Shown here: piece by piece, positions 41,019 through 53,205 of the stretch
Position numbering within the stretch: position 1 is the stretch's first letter
How the letters are laid out: each line of letters starts with the position of its first letter
From: Xestospongia bergquistia
Lineage: Eukaryota > Porifera > Demospongiae > Haplosclerida > Petrosiidae
Direction of reading: 5' to 3'
DNA length: 64,000 bases
NCBI GenBank assembly: GCA_963965975.1
Contig: OZ014425.1
Location: 4,849,501-4,913,500 of the forward strand
The notes under the pieces: model-generated
Told to the model about the DNA's origin: nothing
Database searches by the model: none
The model's input: the letters and a program-made list of their open reading frames with translations, nothing else
Program-made: the position numbers and the translations under genes

Positions 41019-41781
41019 ACCACTTGTTTGTCGTGGATTGGAACCGCCAACATTAAAACTTAGTACTTCATCAGTTCCAACACAAGTACTAATATTAGTT
41101 AATAGCTGTTGTACAATATTGGAACGTTGGATGTCAGCTGGAGTGGTCTCTCCTCTTCCCACATTAGCAGGAGTCTCTGATGTGGTTGCTCGATGTCGAG
41201 GATGATTAGCATGTCGTACCATAATTGGATGATGACGAGGGAGAGACGAGAGCGTACCAGAAGGGAATGAACCTTCAGACATTGTTGGCCGAATATGGTA
41301 AGCTCTTGATAGGAACGAGGGGACACCTCCAAAAATGTGAGCCTCTAATGAATCATTATCACCTATATTGTAAAGGGATCATAACTGTCTATTAAGTTGT
41401 TAAAGGAGACTTACGCCATCCAAAACTCCAAGGTGGGAATTCCACGTGAACAAAATCTAAGTCTCCTCCATACAATTCAGGATTGTCATCATATTCTAAT
41501 TCCAAGCAATCTTCATCTTCTCCATCTTCTTCCTCTTCTTCTTCCAACTCCTCTTCATCATCTGCATCAATTTCAAATGTCTCGTCAGGTCCTCCCGGTA
41601 TCTCATCTCTTTGTGTGTCTCCTCCTCCTCCTCCTCCTCCTTCTTCGTCTTCCTCTTCCAAAACCATCGACTCTTCTTCTCCATCTTCAGACAGATCTGT
41701 AGACTCATTGTTGTCAGATGGTTCATCTTCTTCTTCAACAACATCAGTACTTTCTTCACTCTCTATACTACTGCTAGCATC

Positions 41782-41872
<91 letters not shown>

Positions 41873-44800
41873 TTATGTACTTTAGGTACATGATTACCTT
41901 CATCTTGATCTTCTTCATCTGCATCTTGACTATGTGGGGGGAACATCCTATTAGGACGTGGGGAGAACCCCTCATTCTGACTTTCAAATTCATCTTCAAT
42001 TTCTTCCCCAGCCGAATTAATATTATCAGCATCAGAACCCATGTCTTCTTCAATCATTTCCCCTTCACTACCTTCAGAGTCAGTAAGATCTATGTAAGTA
42101 TAAATAGACATGTATGAATGGATAGATGGAGGGAGAAATGGATAAATTAATAAATAATAGGATAGAGGAATGAGGTGGTTACCATGACCACTGTGATCGT
42201 TGTGATCAGTTGATCGAAACATATCCACTCGTTCAATCAATTCATCAGAGTCCACATTTTGACCAGGTCCTCGTTCGAGAAGTTCATCTACAATCTCCTA
42301 AAGACCAACAACTATAAAATAAACTCATAAACTCATAGCAAAATACCTCTAAATCCATCTCTTCATCTCGTCGTCCATCAATGGCAGCCACAGCAGCGGC
42401 CTGACCACACCTAAGCCCTAGTTCATGAGCTAATGTTATAGCTATTGAATCATCGACCATTTCTTCTTCATTTTCTTGGTGTTCTGTTTCACCTTCTTCT
42501 TGTAATGGTATAAGACTGATGTCTGCTGCGTCAAGACCAGCCTCAGTCTGAGACTGATCAGCTAAACAAAGAAATAGAAATGAGACCTGTTAACTACTGA
42601 ACTCATGACAGAACAGACATGAGAGTAGACCTATAGTAGAATGGGAATGAGATCTGTGAACTACTAAGTAAGCTACTTATGACAGAACAGGTATGAGACT
42701 AGTGCAATAGGAATGAGATCTGTGAATTAATGAATTAAACTACTCATGACAGAACAGGTATGAGACTACAACAGAAGGGGGCTAATAAAAGAACTGAGGC
42801 AAAACTTACCAGCAGAAGTGTTAACAGTTGTCAGCCTATCACTAGCCACACCTTCAGTGGTACTCTCTTGTCTGCCAGGATCAGGGATACTAGTACTCTC
42901 TGGTCTTGAAGGCTGTCTTGTTACAGAAGCTTGGTTAACAGATGTAGTATTAGTAATATTTCTAGCTCTCTTTTGTGCAGCTACAAACTGAGTGACAATT
43001 TTTGTTAAGCATTCAAGTGGTTTTAAGAGACTATTAATAGTTGTTGTTAATAATGGACTACTCAGATCTAAGAAGTGTATGGCCTTAGCTAGATCAGTGA
43101 TAAACCCTTTCCTGATCAGCATACGTACAAATTGAGATGGATTGACAGATGTTCGTGATGATGTACTGGTCTGAGGCTCAACTATTTGTCCCAGTAGACT
43201 GGCAAGAGCACGAATACGGTGATGTTTTAATTGAGACTCTGGGAGAGACAGGGCTCGAGTGAAAGCTGCTCTGAATTCTGTGACAAACACATTGAGGGCA
43301 TCAGTTGGTAGTGTGGTTGTTGCTAGACATTGAAGGAAAACTTTAGCCAATTTTGCTACTTGAGTAGCAGAATTGCCTTGTGTGTAAGAGGCTGGAAGAA
43401 GGTGGTCTAATATGAATGCTATAATGGATACCTCCTGTAAAGAAGAGAATAATGATAGTTTCAACTATAAATGGCACACATACTGACCTTAGTAGTTTGG
43501 ATATGACTCTGATAGTCTATTTTAATTTTACGAGTACTTTCTATTATCATACGTGATGTAGATGGATAGGACTCAATCAATTCAGCTAGTAGTCTCAAAA
43601 TGGCAGCCTGCGAAAACATGGGTTGTTCCTTTGACTTCTCTTCACTTTCTTTAGACGTTTCATCTTGTTTCGAGTCCTTCTTTGTGCTTTCATTTGTATG
43701 ACCTGATTGACGACCTCTAGAACTGGTTTCATTCAACTCCACTATTTGGTCTACATCAAGAACCATGTCTTCAGATCGAAGGTCATCATCAGTAATTTGA
43801 CGTCGATAAGATCCTCTTCTGACACGAGGATTTTGAAGACTTGCTTGAAGACCAAATTGTAGCACTATAGATGGACCATCGAGACTATCTTCATCCATTT
43901 TAGTGGAATGGGTGGAGCCCTTGTTGGGTGGCCCCTCCTCCAAGAAGGCACTAGCACATAAGTGATCAATTAACAAGTTGAGAAGGTTTTGTTGGATAGA
44001 CGTGAGAGATATAGGATCATTTTTGACAGTGGAAGTACATTTGAGTACAGTTGGTGGTATACGTGAGGTACTAGCATAATCTTCAAGTTTAGGAGGTAAG
44101 TTAGTAAATCTTATAATCTGAGAGAATGTATCAATAAAGAGGTCTTTGTTTCGAGAGGCACATGGTGCTAAGCGACGCAATACAAAATCAAAGTCTCGTC
44201 TCCCAGGTCCATGTGCTTTGATTTCTTGCGTATCAGAACTGGTCCCAGTTAAAACTAATTTAATAATACTCTCCATCTCTTTTTCCAAGAGAGCACCATC
44301 TTCAAGAATATGCCGGAAAAGAAGAGCCGAGAGAGAAGAAAAACCTTGAAAACTTGATTGCTTAGTAAGTGTAAGAAGAGCATGTGGTCCTCTTTCTTTC
44401 ATGAAAGTTTGAGCTATGAGAGGGTTTCGAGTCAAACTCAATAAGAGCCTCATGTTTGCATGCAGACAGTCGGGATCTAAGTTAACTGATAGCAGGTGAG
44501 TGCAAGATCTACAGTGGAGATCATGTGACTAGTACATGATAGTCATGTGATAGTACTGACCTAGCAATTGTGTTGGCTTGTTCCTCAGTCAAACTATGAA
44601 ACCAGGGTGGTTCTGAAAAGGAAGTAATGAAAGTGTTTGACTGTTAACTACTCTTACTTTTAAAAGCAGGTGTATCAGTTTCATCGACATCAACAGCATT
44701 TTCTGACTTCCCTTCTTTTGTAGTGGGCACTTCCAGTCTCAGTACAGGCCTTTGTGTACCTGAGTCGATGTTAATCTGCGGAAATAAAAAGAAAGTAAAT

Positions 44801-46019
44801 AATGACTTTTGTAACGCTCATAAGAATGCTTGATGCAGTGATGGCCGAGTGGTTAAGGCGTTGGACTCGAAATCCAATGGGCTATGCCCGCGCAGGTTCG
44901 AATCCTGCTCACTGCGTCTCTTTTGCTCTTTTTTTTTCAATTTACCTGAACCATATTATTAAAATGTACAACATATCTTTGTCTTGAGGATGAAATCCTA
45001 AAAATAGGAACATTATAACAAACATTTTTGCTTTTGTTGTGTTACCTAGCAACAGGTTCTCCATCTCTATAAGTGGACTCCAGTGTTCTATTGATTTCAC
45101 TGCCATAGAAACACCATCTGCTGTTCATGTTCTCAAACCACAACCACATGGCATGGTATCCCTGATATAATATATCTACAAATAAATATACAATTCCATA
45201 AAAATGTATTGACCTTTGTGGTCGGTCTTTGCCATGTGACCAGTCCTTCTATACCTTGCCACAACTCCAATATAAGCAGTAGAGGAGATAGCCACCTATT
45301 AAAAGATTGAGTCTCGTAATTCTATTCCTATACACACAATCTACAGTTACATACAGTGGTGTTGCACGGGTATACTCCTCTCTCTTCATTTCAGGCAATT
45401 TCTGCTGTGTGCAAGTCAACAGAGTTATCACTATGTCAAGAAGATCAGGTGTACACACTACAGACCCACAGGCAAGAGGCATTTCCTTGTAAAAATAATA
45501 ATACACTGATTTCATGAAGTAATGGCCACTTACCTCCATAATCAAAGCTAAGAGACAAACATGAAATGCTTCAGGGTCTAGTGAACCTCCAGAAATTTCA
45601 TAAGACCCCTCCTGAATTGACTTTACAAGACCATTCATAGCTTCTACAGCCTGTACAAAAACAACATTATTAAATTATTATACACTAAGTATAGGGGCAC
45701 TGACTTTAATCTTAACTTTGGTAATTGCCATCTCTCTCCATTGAGAACCATTACGCTTACTGAGACCAGTAATGAGATCACAAGTACGATATACAGTATC
45801 TCGAATGTGTGATACAACATTTAATGCACCATCTAGTAATTCATCACTGAATTGATCTAACAAGATTCGACTGAGAGGTTGCAAATTGTCCTCCTCTACT
45901 TTCTGTTTTTCCTCTTCCATTTTGTCAGGATCTTCCTTAGATGCTGTCAATGAGCCTGAGGGTTCACCTAAAGAGAGTGCAATAGCCTGAGCTAACTGCT
46001 CATCTTCAGATAACATCTA

Positions 46020-46058
<39 letters not shown>

Positions 46059-47240
46059 TCAGTAATGAGTAAAATAAAGGACAGACTTGTGTATTAGCAG
46101 TTGACGGGGGGTGAGTTAAAATCCACTCCATTGATGCAGTAATATCATTTCCAGTTGCCAGTAGAGCTTCTTCAGCATGTTCCCGATTGAAACCCATATC
46201 CATTAACTAGTAAGACACATCACATCATGATCACATGATAGTCACGTGATTTACCTGTTGTAAATGCAATGGATCAGCTCTTGGTAAGAATGGTGATGAG
46301 TTAGCATGTACATCAGCTGCACTAGATAGTGTGGATTGAGTCTTTACTTCTTCTCCTTTAAATTCTGCAAGTTTAGTTTCCAATATCTAAGTATAGAATT
46401 AATAATAAACATGTCTCATTAATAACTGTACACCTTTTCACTGGAATAAAAATGTCTAATAGTAGTCAACAGAGTTTCTACCACTTCTGGCATTACCCAT
46501 TTAAGATTTTCTGACTGCCAGAGCTTCTGAACACATGGAAAAATGGCCTAGAAATAATTGAGAGAGAATGAAATCTGCTTTGAAGTACTTATATATATAT
46601 ATATATATATACCTTTTGAACTTTGATGACAAATTCCAATGGATTAAAAAGAGAATTAAACATGAGTTTCTTGCCACCAGTTTGGCTTGGGGGTGGGACA
46701 GGTAAGACATGAGTGGAATCTAAAATAGATGATGCATTGATAAGTTTTTCAGCCAAGTTGAGCCAGGCCTCAAGGAAATCTGAAGTAACAGCATAATCAG
46801 CAATAAATAAACGTGACTTGTCATGAGCTTCATCAACACACTCCAGAGCAGATTGAAATGACCTGTCAAAAAGGAGAACTCCTATTAATTATGTCTTAAT
46901 AACCCTATAGATTATTATTTATATCTAAATAAGTAAAATGTTAACTTTGCTTGACTAAAATCACACGAGAATCATGTGACAGTCACATGCAAGCTCAGCT
47001 TTTATTATAGCACCCAGCCCTACTACAATCAGTTTACAGTACACAAACTGATTGCCACACAACAGGTGCTCTTCTCTATAGCTCTGTGGTCAGTACCTGA
47101 TAAAAGCATCCAGAACACTCTTTTGTGAGAAGACATGTAACATGAGGTGATAAGCTTGTTTGTGTTCATCAAACAACAGTAGGAGACAGAAATCAACAGC
47201 ATACATCTTAAATGTCATTCTACAAAATAATAGTCATTAA

Positions 47241-47271
<31 letters not shown>

Positions 47272-50200
47272 ACCCTGAAAAAAGCCATTCTTTCATATCT
47301 GAATCAACTATCTTGTCGCCATCCTTAGGAGTGGGAACTTCCCATGTCAAACTCTCCAATAATAGATCAGTTATTTTCATACACACAGACACTGCATCTT
47401 CAGAAAGAGGGAAATGATATGGGGGTATCATTCCTGGACCCCTTCTAGGGGGACGCTGTAAGGGTCCAGTACACAGTCTAACAAGCAAACTCATTAGTTC
47501 AGCCAGTGATCGACCAACACGTGAAGTCACAGCTAATGGGGGTGTAAATGATTTCAGAGCTTGTACAAATAATTTGGATTGTTTAGTGTCGTTATTAGGT
47601 TTGCTTTCAGCAACTGGTTTTGTATCTGAGCTCTCACCAGAAGAGGTTGGTTCAATAGTTCTAACAACTGTACTATCCTTGACGCCTTTATCGCCATCTT
47701 CTCTGCCAGATGCTATAGCTAAGACAATAAATCCTTCCCATACTAGAGCACGATAGAGTTTAGAAAGTTGAGACAAAACAGCTTGACCTTGTGGAGATGC
47801 CCAATATTGCACACAAAGTTGGCGGGACTCAATCTGATTGGTCAACAAAGATATGACATCATAGTTTAAAAGACAATCTAACCTGTCCACATTTTGATAA
47901 ATGTATAAACATATGTATGTACCCACCAGCTGCAGCCAAATGGTGGAGAAGATGAGAGTGTTCAGGTGAGGAATAAGAATTGACATCTTTAAGTAAAACA
48001 GAACCATTTGCCTGTTGAGGTGAATCAATGAATGGTTGAAGATTTTGTAATACCACAAATAACTGATTTAATCCTTCTTCAAGTAATTTGCCTTCACGTG
48101 CAACATTCTATAGTGATAGAGAATTAATAATGTCTTATCAATGTAGATCACACTTACCAAGATAGATCGGCAAGTTGATGTTATAGAATTACAAGCAGAC
48201 GAGGAAGGAAAGTTTAATGGTAAAGCAGGAAGAGAGAGGAGTGAGAGAAGAGGTGTTAAACCACCATGTGTTACAAACTCTTTGATGTGATCATCAGTTG
48301 AATTATTACTAAGTATAGCATCAACAAAATGGACGACATTAAGTGTGTATTCAGTAATAGGAATTGCTGATGCTCTATATAATCATATTATTAACATATT
48401 AATTATCAGGATCTCCCCATATAATGAACACACCTTTTTCTTTTAGTTTTGACTTCTTCTTCCTCTTCTTCACCTAACCCCTTTTCCTCAGAAACATGAC
48501 TACCTTCTTCATCGTCATCTTCATCACTAGTCATACCCTCTTCTTCAGGGGGCTTGAGAGGGGTGGGGCCAGGCACATCAGTCTCAGGTGCATCACTAGA
48601 GAGAGTGCTGCCCATTTCACAGAGCTTCTTAAGGAGCTACAACAAGTCATAAAGTAAGATTGTCTTTAAAATGTCTTACTCTAATTAGTGCACTCATTAC
48701 ACTGCTCTTTAGCAACGGTTGGTGACGCATTAGTTCATCCATAGCAGCACCCAAGTTTGATGCAGTGTCACCTAGCAACAGTAACATTTATAATGAGGAA
48801 ATGCTCAGTTGTCATAGCAACTGACCTAATGGATCATTTCCTCGTTTTCTTCTCATAGCTGGGAGATATTCAGAAGAGATTAGAACACCAAATAGATGAT
48901 CAAATGGTTCAGCTTCAATAAATATTTGCAATCCACGAGCATTTAAACAAATTGCACTGAGAATACTAGGTAGAGCACTTAATACCTCTCTTGTTACTGG
49001 GATCTGAGAAATGGACAGATAAGGAGATAAATGGATGAACAAAGACTAAAATGGACACATGTTTTTACTTTTTTATTAATGAGAGAGTTTAAAATAATCC
49101 AAGGTAGACCGTTGTCTTGTAGTGAAGAGAGTTGTGAAGGATCATGAAAAATAAATGTTGTAGTGACTTCAGTAGCTAATAAAAAGAGAATATTACAAGT
49201 AATTATAATTATTATTATTATTACAAAGACAATTTGTAATGATGTAACAACTATCCAGTTTAAGCTAAAGATTATTAAAACTAGCAGCTCATTATTTATT
49301 GAATAATTGTTATTTAATATAGCACTGTATAATTGACCGATACTATAATGAATGAACTGATAGCACGGAGATACCAGCCAGTGCTTATACCCACATAAAG
49401 AGGACATCCCTTTAATTTAGACATTATATTAAAATCTAAACAAGAGATCCTTCATCATATACTCACCAGGTAAGTAAATAGAAGGTCCATAGTACTCAGC
49501 ATTACTAGCAATGTGTGCCAGTGATCTTGGTAAGTTGGAGTCAACAACTATAGTCCATAATATAAACATTTACTACATTAATTTGTCATTACTTACGACT
49601 CCTTATATTTTCAGTAAATGTAGGGTCTGGAATAGCTTTCTTGACAAAGTTTAAAATTGACTTAATAAGTGCTGAACGTTCTGGCATACATTGTACTGTT
49701 TTAACTCCACCAACTAATCCACTTGGTTCTAATGAGCTACTGGGAGTAGGTTGAGTATCAGTATCCATGGGAACAGCAGTAGGCATAGCTGAACCAGATG
49801 CCGCAGAGACAGTTGATCTAACAGTAGACGGTAAGAAAAAAGAGACATCCTTTTGACACTCTAACACTTCTTGATACAATCTATTGAGCATTTTGTCCCA
49901 ACCCCCTAGACTGTGGAAAGCTGACATATCCAAGTTTGTGATAAGATCAATGACCCTCACTGCTCTAGTAACCAACTATGACAATAGCAGAAAAATAAAA
50001 CTGTTAATATGTACATGGAACATACAGTGATATTCATGGGTTGTACAACTTTCCAATCCAGTACTTGTAATAGAGATTCCATGATACCACTATTTACAAG
50101 GGCATCTCCACCTGTATAGTGGGTCATGTGACATGGCATCAATGAATATTATTATAAATACTTACTTGCTTCATAAGTGGCTAAGTGATATAAAAACGAA

Positions 50201-52298
50201 AATAATGATGTTGCAAATGATAGCGGAAAATCAACACTGGTACCGTCAGGTCCTGAAGAAGTGGATATGAACTAACTATATTATTGGTGTAGTCACTTTT
50301 ACCAGCACTTGTGACAGCTGCCACACAATCTCTTACTAGAGAAGGTAGAAATCCATGATAGGTAGCAGCACCTGTTGCTTCAATAATGACACCCAATCTA
50401 GAGAGATATATAAGACTATTAATATATCCAACTATTCATGAACTTGTCTCATACCTAGGGTCTCTTTCCAAATGTATTATTGCAGTTAATGTACGTAATA
50501 CAGCTGCCTTTACTTCTTGCTAAAAATAGAAGACAATAACAACCATAAAGGGGAGGAATTTACTTGTAAGAGAGGGTTCTTGACTTCCAGTACTTCAATG
50601 AGTTCTTCTACTAATCCATCATAAATAAGAGGATCGACCACTTCAGCTGGAGCCATAGAATATACTAAAGGAGGGATCATAGTGGTAACCATAGCAACAA
50701 GCTTGTTCAGTAACAATATCAATTAAAAACTAACCTAATACTGATATGGCTTGGAGCCTTACTAACACACATTTGACACGATGATCTAAAGTTCCAAAGT
50801 TTTTTGCTAATCTTAGTCGAGTAAGTAATCTCATTTGTTGTACAGGAGGTATATTGTGAGTTAATAATACTTTAGCCATGATCTCAGATATGTCTTCAGG
50901 AATCTGTGTGTGTGTGTATGTGTGTGATAGAGAGATAAAACATGTATTTTTAGTATTAATTCGTACCTTATCAACATCTTTCAAAGTTAAGGATTTTGTG
51001 GAGCTAGCAGCTCTATTAGCAGCAGCTGTATAATGTTCTAATTCAGACTAGATAGGAGATATGAGATGAGAGAGAGAGAAAAAGAGGAAGAGTGAACAAC
51101 AATTGTAGTTGTTAACAAGGATATGATACATATAAATTAGCTGTTAGTTTAATGTGTTGATGTCCTCTCACTATAGTTGTGGTGTGAGACTTACACTGAC
51201 AGGTTGATATTCAAAATACACAGAAGTGGCAGTCTCTGGAAAAGCATCAAGTGTCACATTTTGACAGCAACATGCTAGCCCAAAACCATTCTGTGCTCCT
51301 CCCCATGTCTGTGTGTGTGTGTGTGAGAGAGAGAGAACATTGCAACACTCTATAACTTAGCAGCTGTTATATTGCCATACAATAATGTTAGAGCTAACCT
51401 CTCCTAAATATTCAAGGTAAGAATTGAGACTGTTTCTCTGTTGGACAGGAAGACGTAAAATAAAGTTAGATCTCTTTCCAAATACATAGAAAAGATTGAG
51501 GACGGCCAGGACTATCTCTAGATCCTCACTGGCTAACAGAACACAGAGATGCTAAGAAAAAGAGACATTAAATAAACTAGATGACAATATAATCTTACCT
51601 CAGTTGAGTTATAAATATGCCGAGCATATGAGTGTTCTATTAATAATGCAGTAAAAGTAAGTATAGCCAGTATTTGATCCTTTGTCTATAGTAAAGATGT
51701 TACTCATATAACAATGACATCATAATAAACAGGTATTACTACATATATAGTACATGTGTATTTAATGTACATGTACTATAGACTATGTGTATAAAGATGT
51801 TGACCATTGGTTTTATTAAGATTTTATTAATATTTACATTATGTAGGATAAATGTACTTATATTGTTTATCCATACATTGAAATAACCATTTGTCCATTC
51901 ATCCATTCATCTGTCCATTCATCCATACCTGTGACTCATTTAGTAATGGGCACATATAAATACATTGTGTAGTAGGGTCATGTTGAGTTACTTTCGCAAG
52001 AATACTATCAAAACGATTTAGTACCTCGATCCAATGATACAGCTCACACTAAGTAAAAAAGTGAGGAAAACAACAATATCACATGCTAGTCTTGTGATCT
52101 TACTTTCCCATATCGCCACACAGTAATACTCTTCAATTGATGAACTAAATCTTCTTCAGGGCAAGTGAGAAGAGACTGAATTAACTCTTGTGTAATTAGA
52201 GGCTGAAACAGATATAGAGGATGTAAGGGATCATTTTAAGATATATTCCTTACCAAGTCATTTGCACTCTTTTTGGACTTGTTTTTTTCGATCTTCAT
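34707..52298 (-). CDS. HUWE1: HUWE1, giant HECT E3 ubiquitin ligase, spliced
   Basis: HUWE1 ubiquitinates many substrates including p53, MYC, MCL1 and histones. The gene runs on the minus strand from [15 protein letters not shown] (ATG 52298; human MKVDRTKLKKTPTEA) to [12 protein letters not shown] at 34709-34707 (human ECSEGFGLA). In order: N-terminal armadillo-like region DUF908/DUF913 (~52298-48400; [28 protein letters not shown]); UBA domain [20 protein letters not shown] (~46200); [17 protein letters not shown] (~45995); WWE domain [18 protein letters not shown] (~45150); a large acidic region (~42250-41400); ubiquitin-binding motifs with [36 protein letters not shown] and [12 protein letters not shown] (~39400-38990); and a C-terminal HECT domain (~36500-34707). 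The catalytic Cys lies in LPSAHTCFNQLDLP, with its codon split by an intron. A tRNA gene sits in one intron on the other strand. Confidence 0.96.
35770..35850. repeat. CATCCATCTGTCCAT-type tetranucleotide repeat in a HUWE1 intron
   Basis: Degenerate (CATC/CCAT/GTCT)n repeats occupy a HUWE1 intron between two HECT exons. Minus-strand open frames run through it, ending the HECT exon with false residues rich in Trp, Met and Asp. Confidence 0.8.
40989..41015. repeat. (GT)n microsatellite in a HUWE1 intron
   Basis: About 13 GT units in a short intron; on the coding strand it is (CA)n. Open frames running through read as poly(His-Thr). Confidence 0.85.
41781..41873. repeat. (TAA)n microsatellite forming most of a HUWE1 intron
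   Basis: About 31 perfect TAA units. On the coding strand the exon ends GATGAAG|GTAATCATG, and the next begins TATTATTAG|ATGCTAGC, so the repeat makes up most of a roughly 120-bp intron and supplies its own acceptor. Joining G|AT keeps the acidic frame (DQDEG to DASSSIES). Confidence 0.92.
44835..44916 (+). tRNA. tRNA-Ser (anticodon CGA)
   Basis: An 82-nt type II tRNA. Acceptor strands are GCAGTGA and TCACTGC with discriminator G. The D arm has GGCCGAGTGGTTAAGGC; the anticodon stem TTGGA/TCCAA closes the loop CTCGAAA, anticodon CGA (codon UCG). The long variable arm GGGCTATGCCC and T arm GCAGG-TTCGAAT-CCTGC fit tRNA-Ser. Box A (TGGCCGAGTGG) and box B (GGTTCGAATCC) are intact, there is no intron, and a T-run at about 44929-44937 would end Pol III transcription. 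It lies in a HUWE1 intron on the opposite strand. Confidence 0.97.
46018..46058. repeat. (GT)n(GA)n microsatellite in a HUWE1 intron
   Basis: A run of about 11 GT units followed by GA units lies in the short intron between the exons encoding the UBA and the UIM. Confidence 0.85.
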
Positions 52299-53205
52299 TG
52301 TTACCAGAGTTCCTCAGCAGGTGGGGAGGAAGGTGGGGTAGAAATTATTATGACTAACTGTACGTGGTTGACTCCAGAGATTGTGTCCAGAACCAAAAAA
52401 AGGTGATTATATTTTATGAGAGAATATGACGTGTGTAGTCTTGTACTCGAGAGAGAAAAGTAGCAGTAAGGAGAACTGCACTCTAGACTGTACACACGCG
52501 CAACTATGATATTTCTTTTCTATTTAAACGTAAGAAGCTTCATGAATAACTTAATAAAATTTAATAATAAGATTATTACAAGGGGCGTGTAGTGTAATCA
52601 TGTTAACATCTATAAATAAACTAGAACATTTTATCGGCTATTTGCGAATATATATGCCAGCAGTGGTGGAGGAACCTATGGGGCACCAGGGGTACGTGTC
52701 CCCCCCCAAAAAATTACAACATGCTCAATGTGCCCCCCCCCCCCCCCCAAATTCTTACACCAATATGTAGAGAACAATGAAAAACACTCATTGTAATTAT
52801 AACATAATTGTGGCAATTGGGTAGTATCACATTCATTGCATATAAAATTTGATGTGTATTTAAGGGATTAAAAGCAAAAACACTCCTCAGCTTCTGTGGG
52901 GCTGTGCCCCCCAGACTCTCTCCTTTGGTGCCCCCCCCCCCCCCAAATTCAAATATGTTCCTCCACCCCTGTATGCCAGTATGCACAAATGATAATTCTT
53001 TGATAAGTAATGTAAATTTAAGTTATATTTATCAAGTCAACAATATACAAAGTGACTGTTAATATTATTTAAAATTCATTACAAACGACATTCATCAGTT
53101 TTTCTTCATCTTCATCTGTGAACATAACTCTTGCATATATTACCTTAAGAATAATAAACTCAATAAAACAATAAAAAAAGTGAATTTCGTTTTATTAATG
53201 ACAAC
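52299..53205. other. Intergenic region between UPF2 3' end and HUWE1 5' end
   Basis: A 907-bp gap between two minus-strand genes, among the largest here. It holds the HUWE1 promoter and 5' UTR (52299 to about 52500; a moderately GC-richer part with CACGCGCAAC near 52494), a hAT-type element (52661-52971) and the UPF2 3' UTR. I see no coding sequence. Confidence 0.65.
52661..52971. mobile_element. hAT-type MITE with 8-bp target duplication
   Basis: A 311-bp element. The left terminus is CAGTGGTGGAGGAACCTAT; the right terminus, reverse complemented, is CAGGGGTGGAGGAACATAT, 16 of 19 identical. It is flanked by perfect 8-bp direct repeats, TATGCCAG, at 52653-52660 and 52972-52979. An 8-bp duplication with CAG-starting termini is the hAT superfamily hallmark. 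No transposase is present. Inside are poly-C runs near both ends (about 52730-52748 and 52931-52944), also in inverted-repeat-like positions relative to G runs. Confidence 0.85.

Noticed and set aside
41392..42255. Minus-strand frame with about 30 Leu in a row, and other frames with poly-Asn or poly-Tyr
   Set aside because: All come from the (TAA)n repeat, which lies in an intron with clear donor and acceptor; the flanking acidic exons are HUWE1.
44802..44987. Plus-strand frame containing [20 protein letters not shown]
   Set aside because: This is the conceptual translation of the tRNA-Ser gene, a common false protein.
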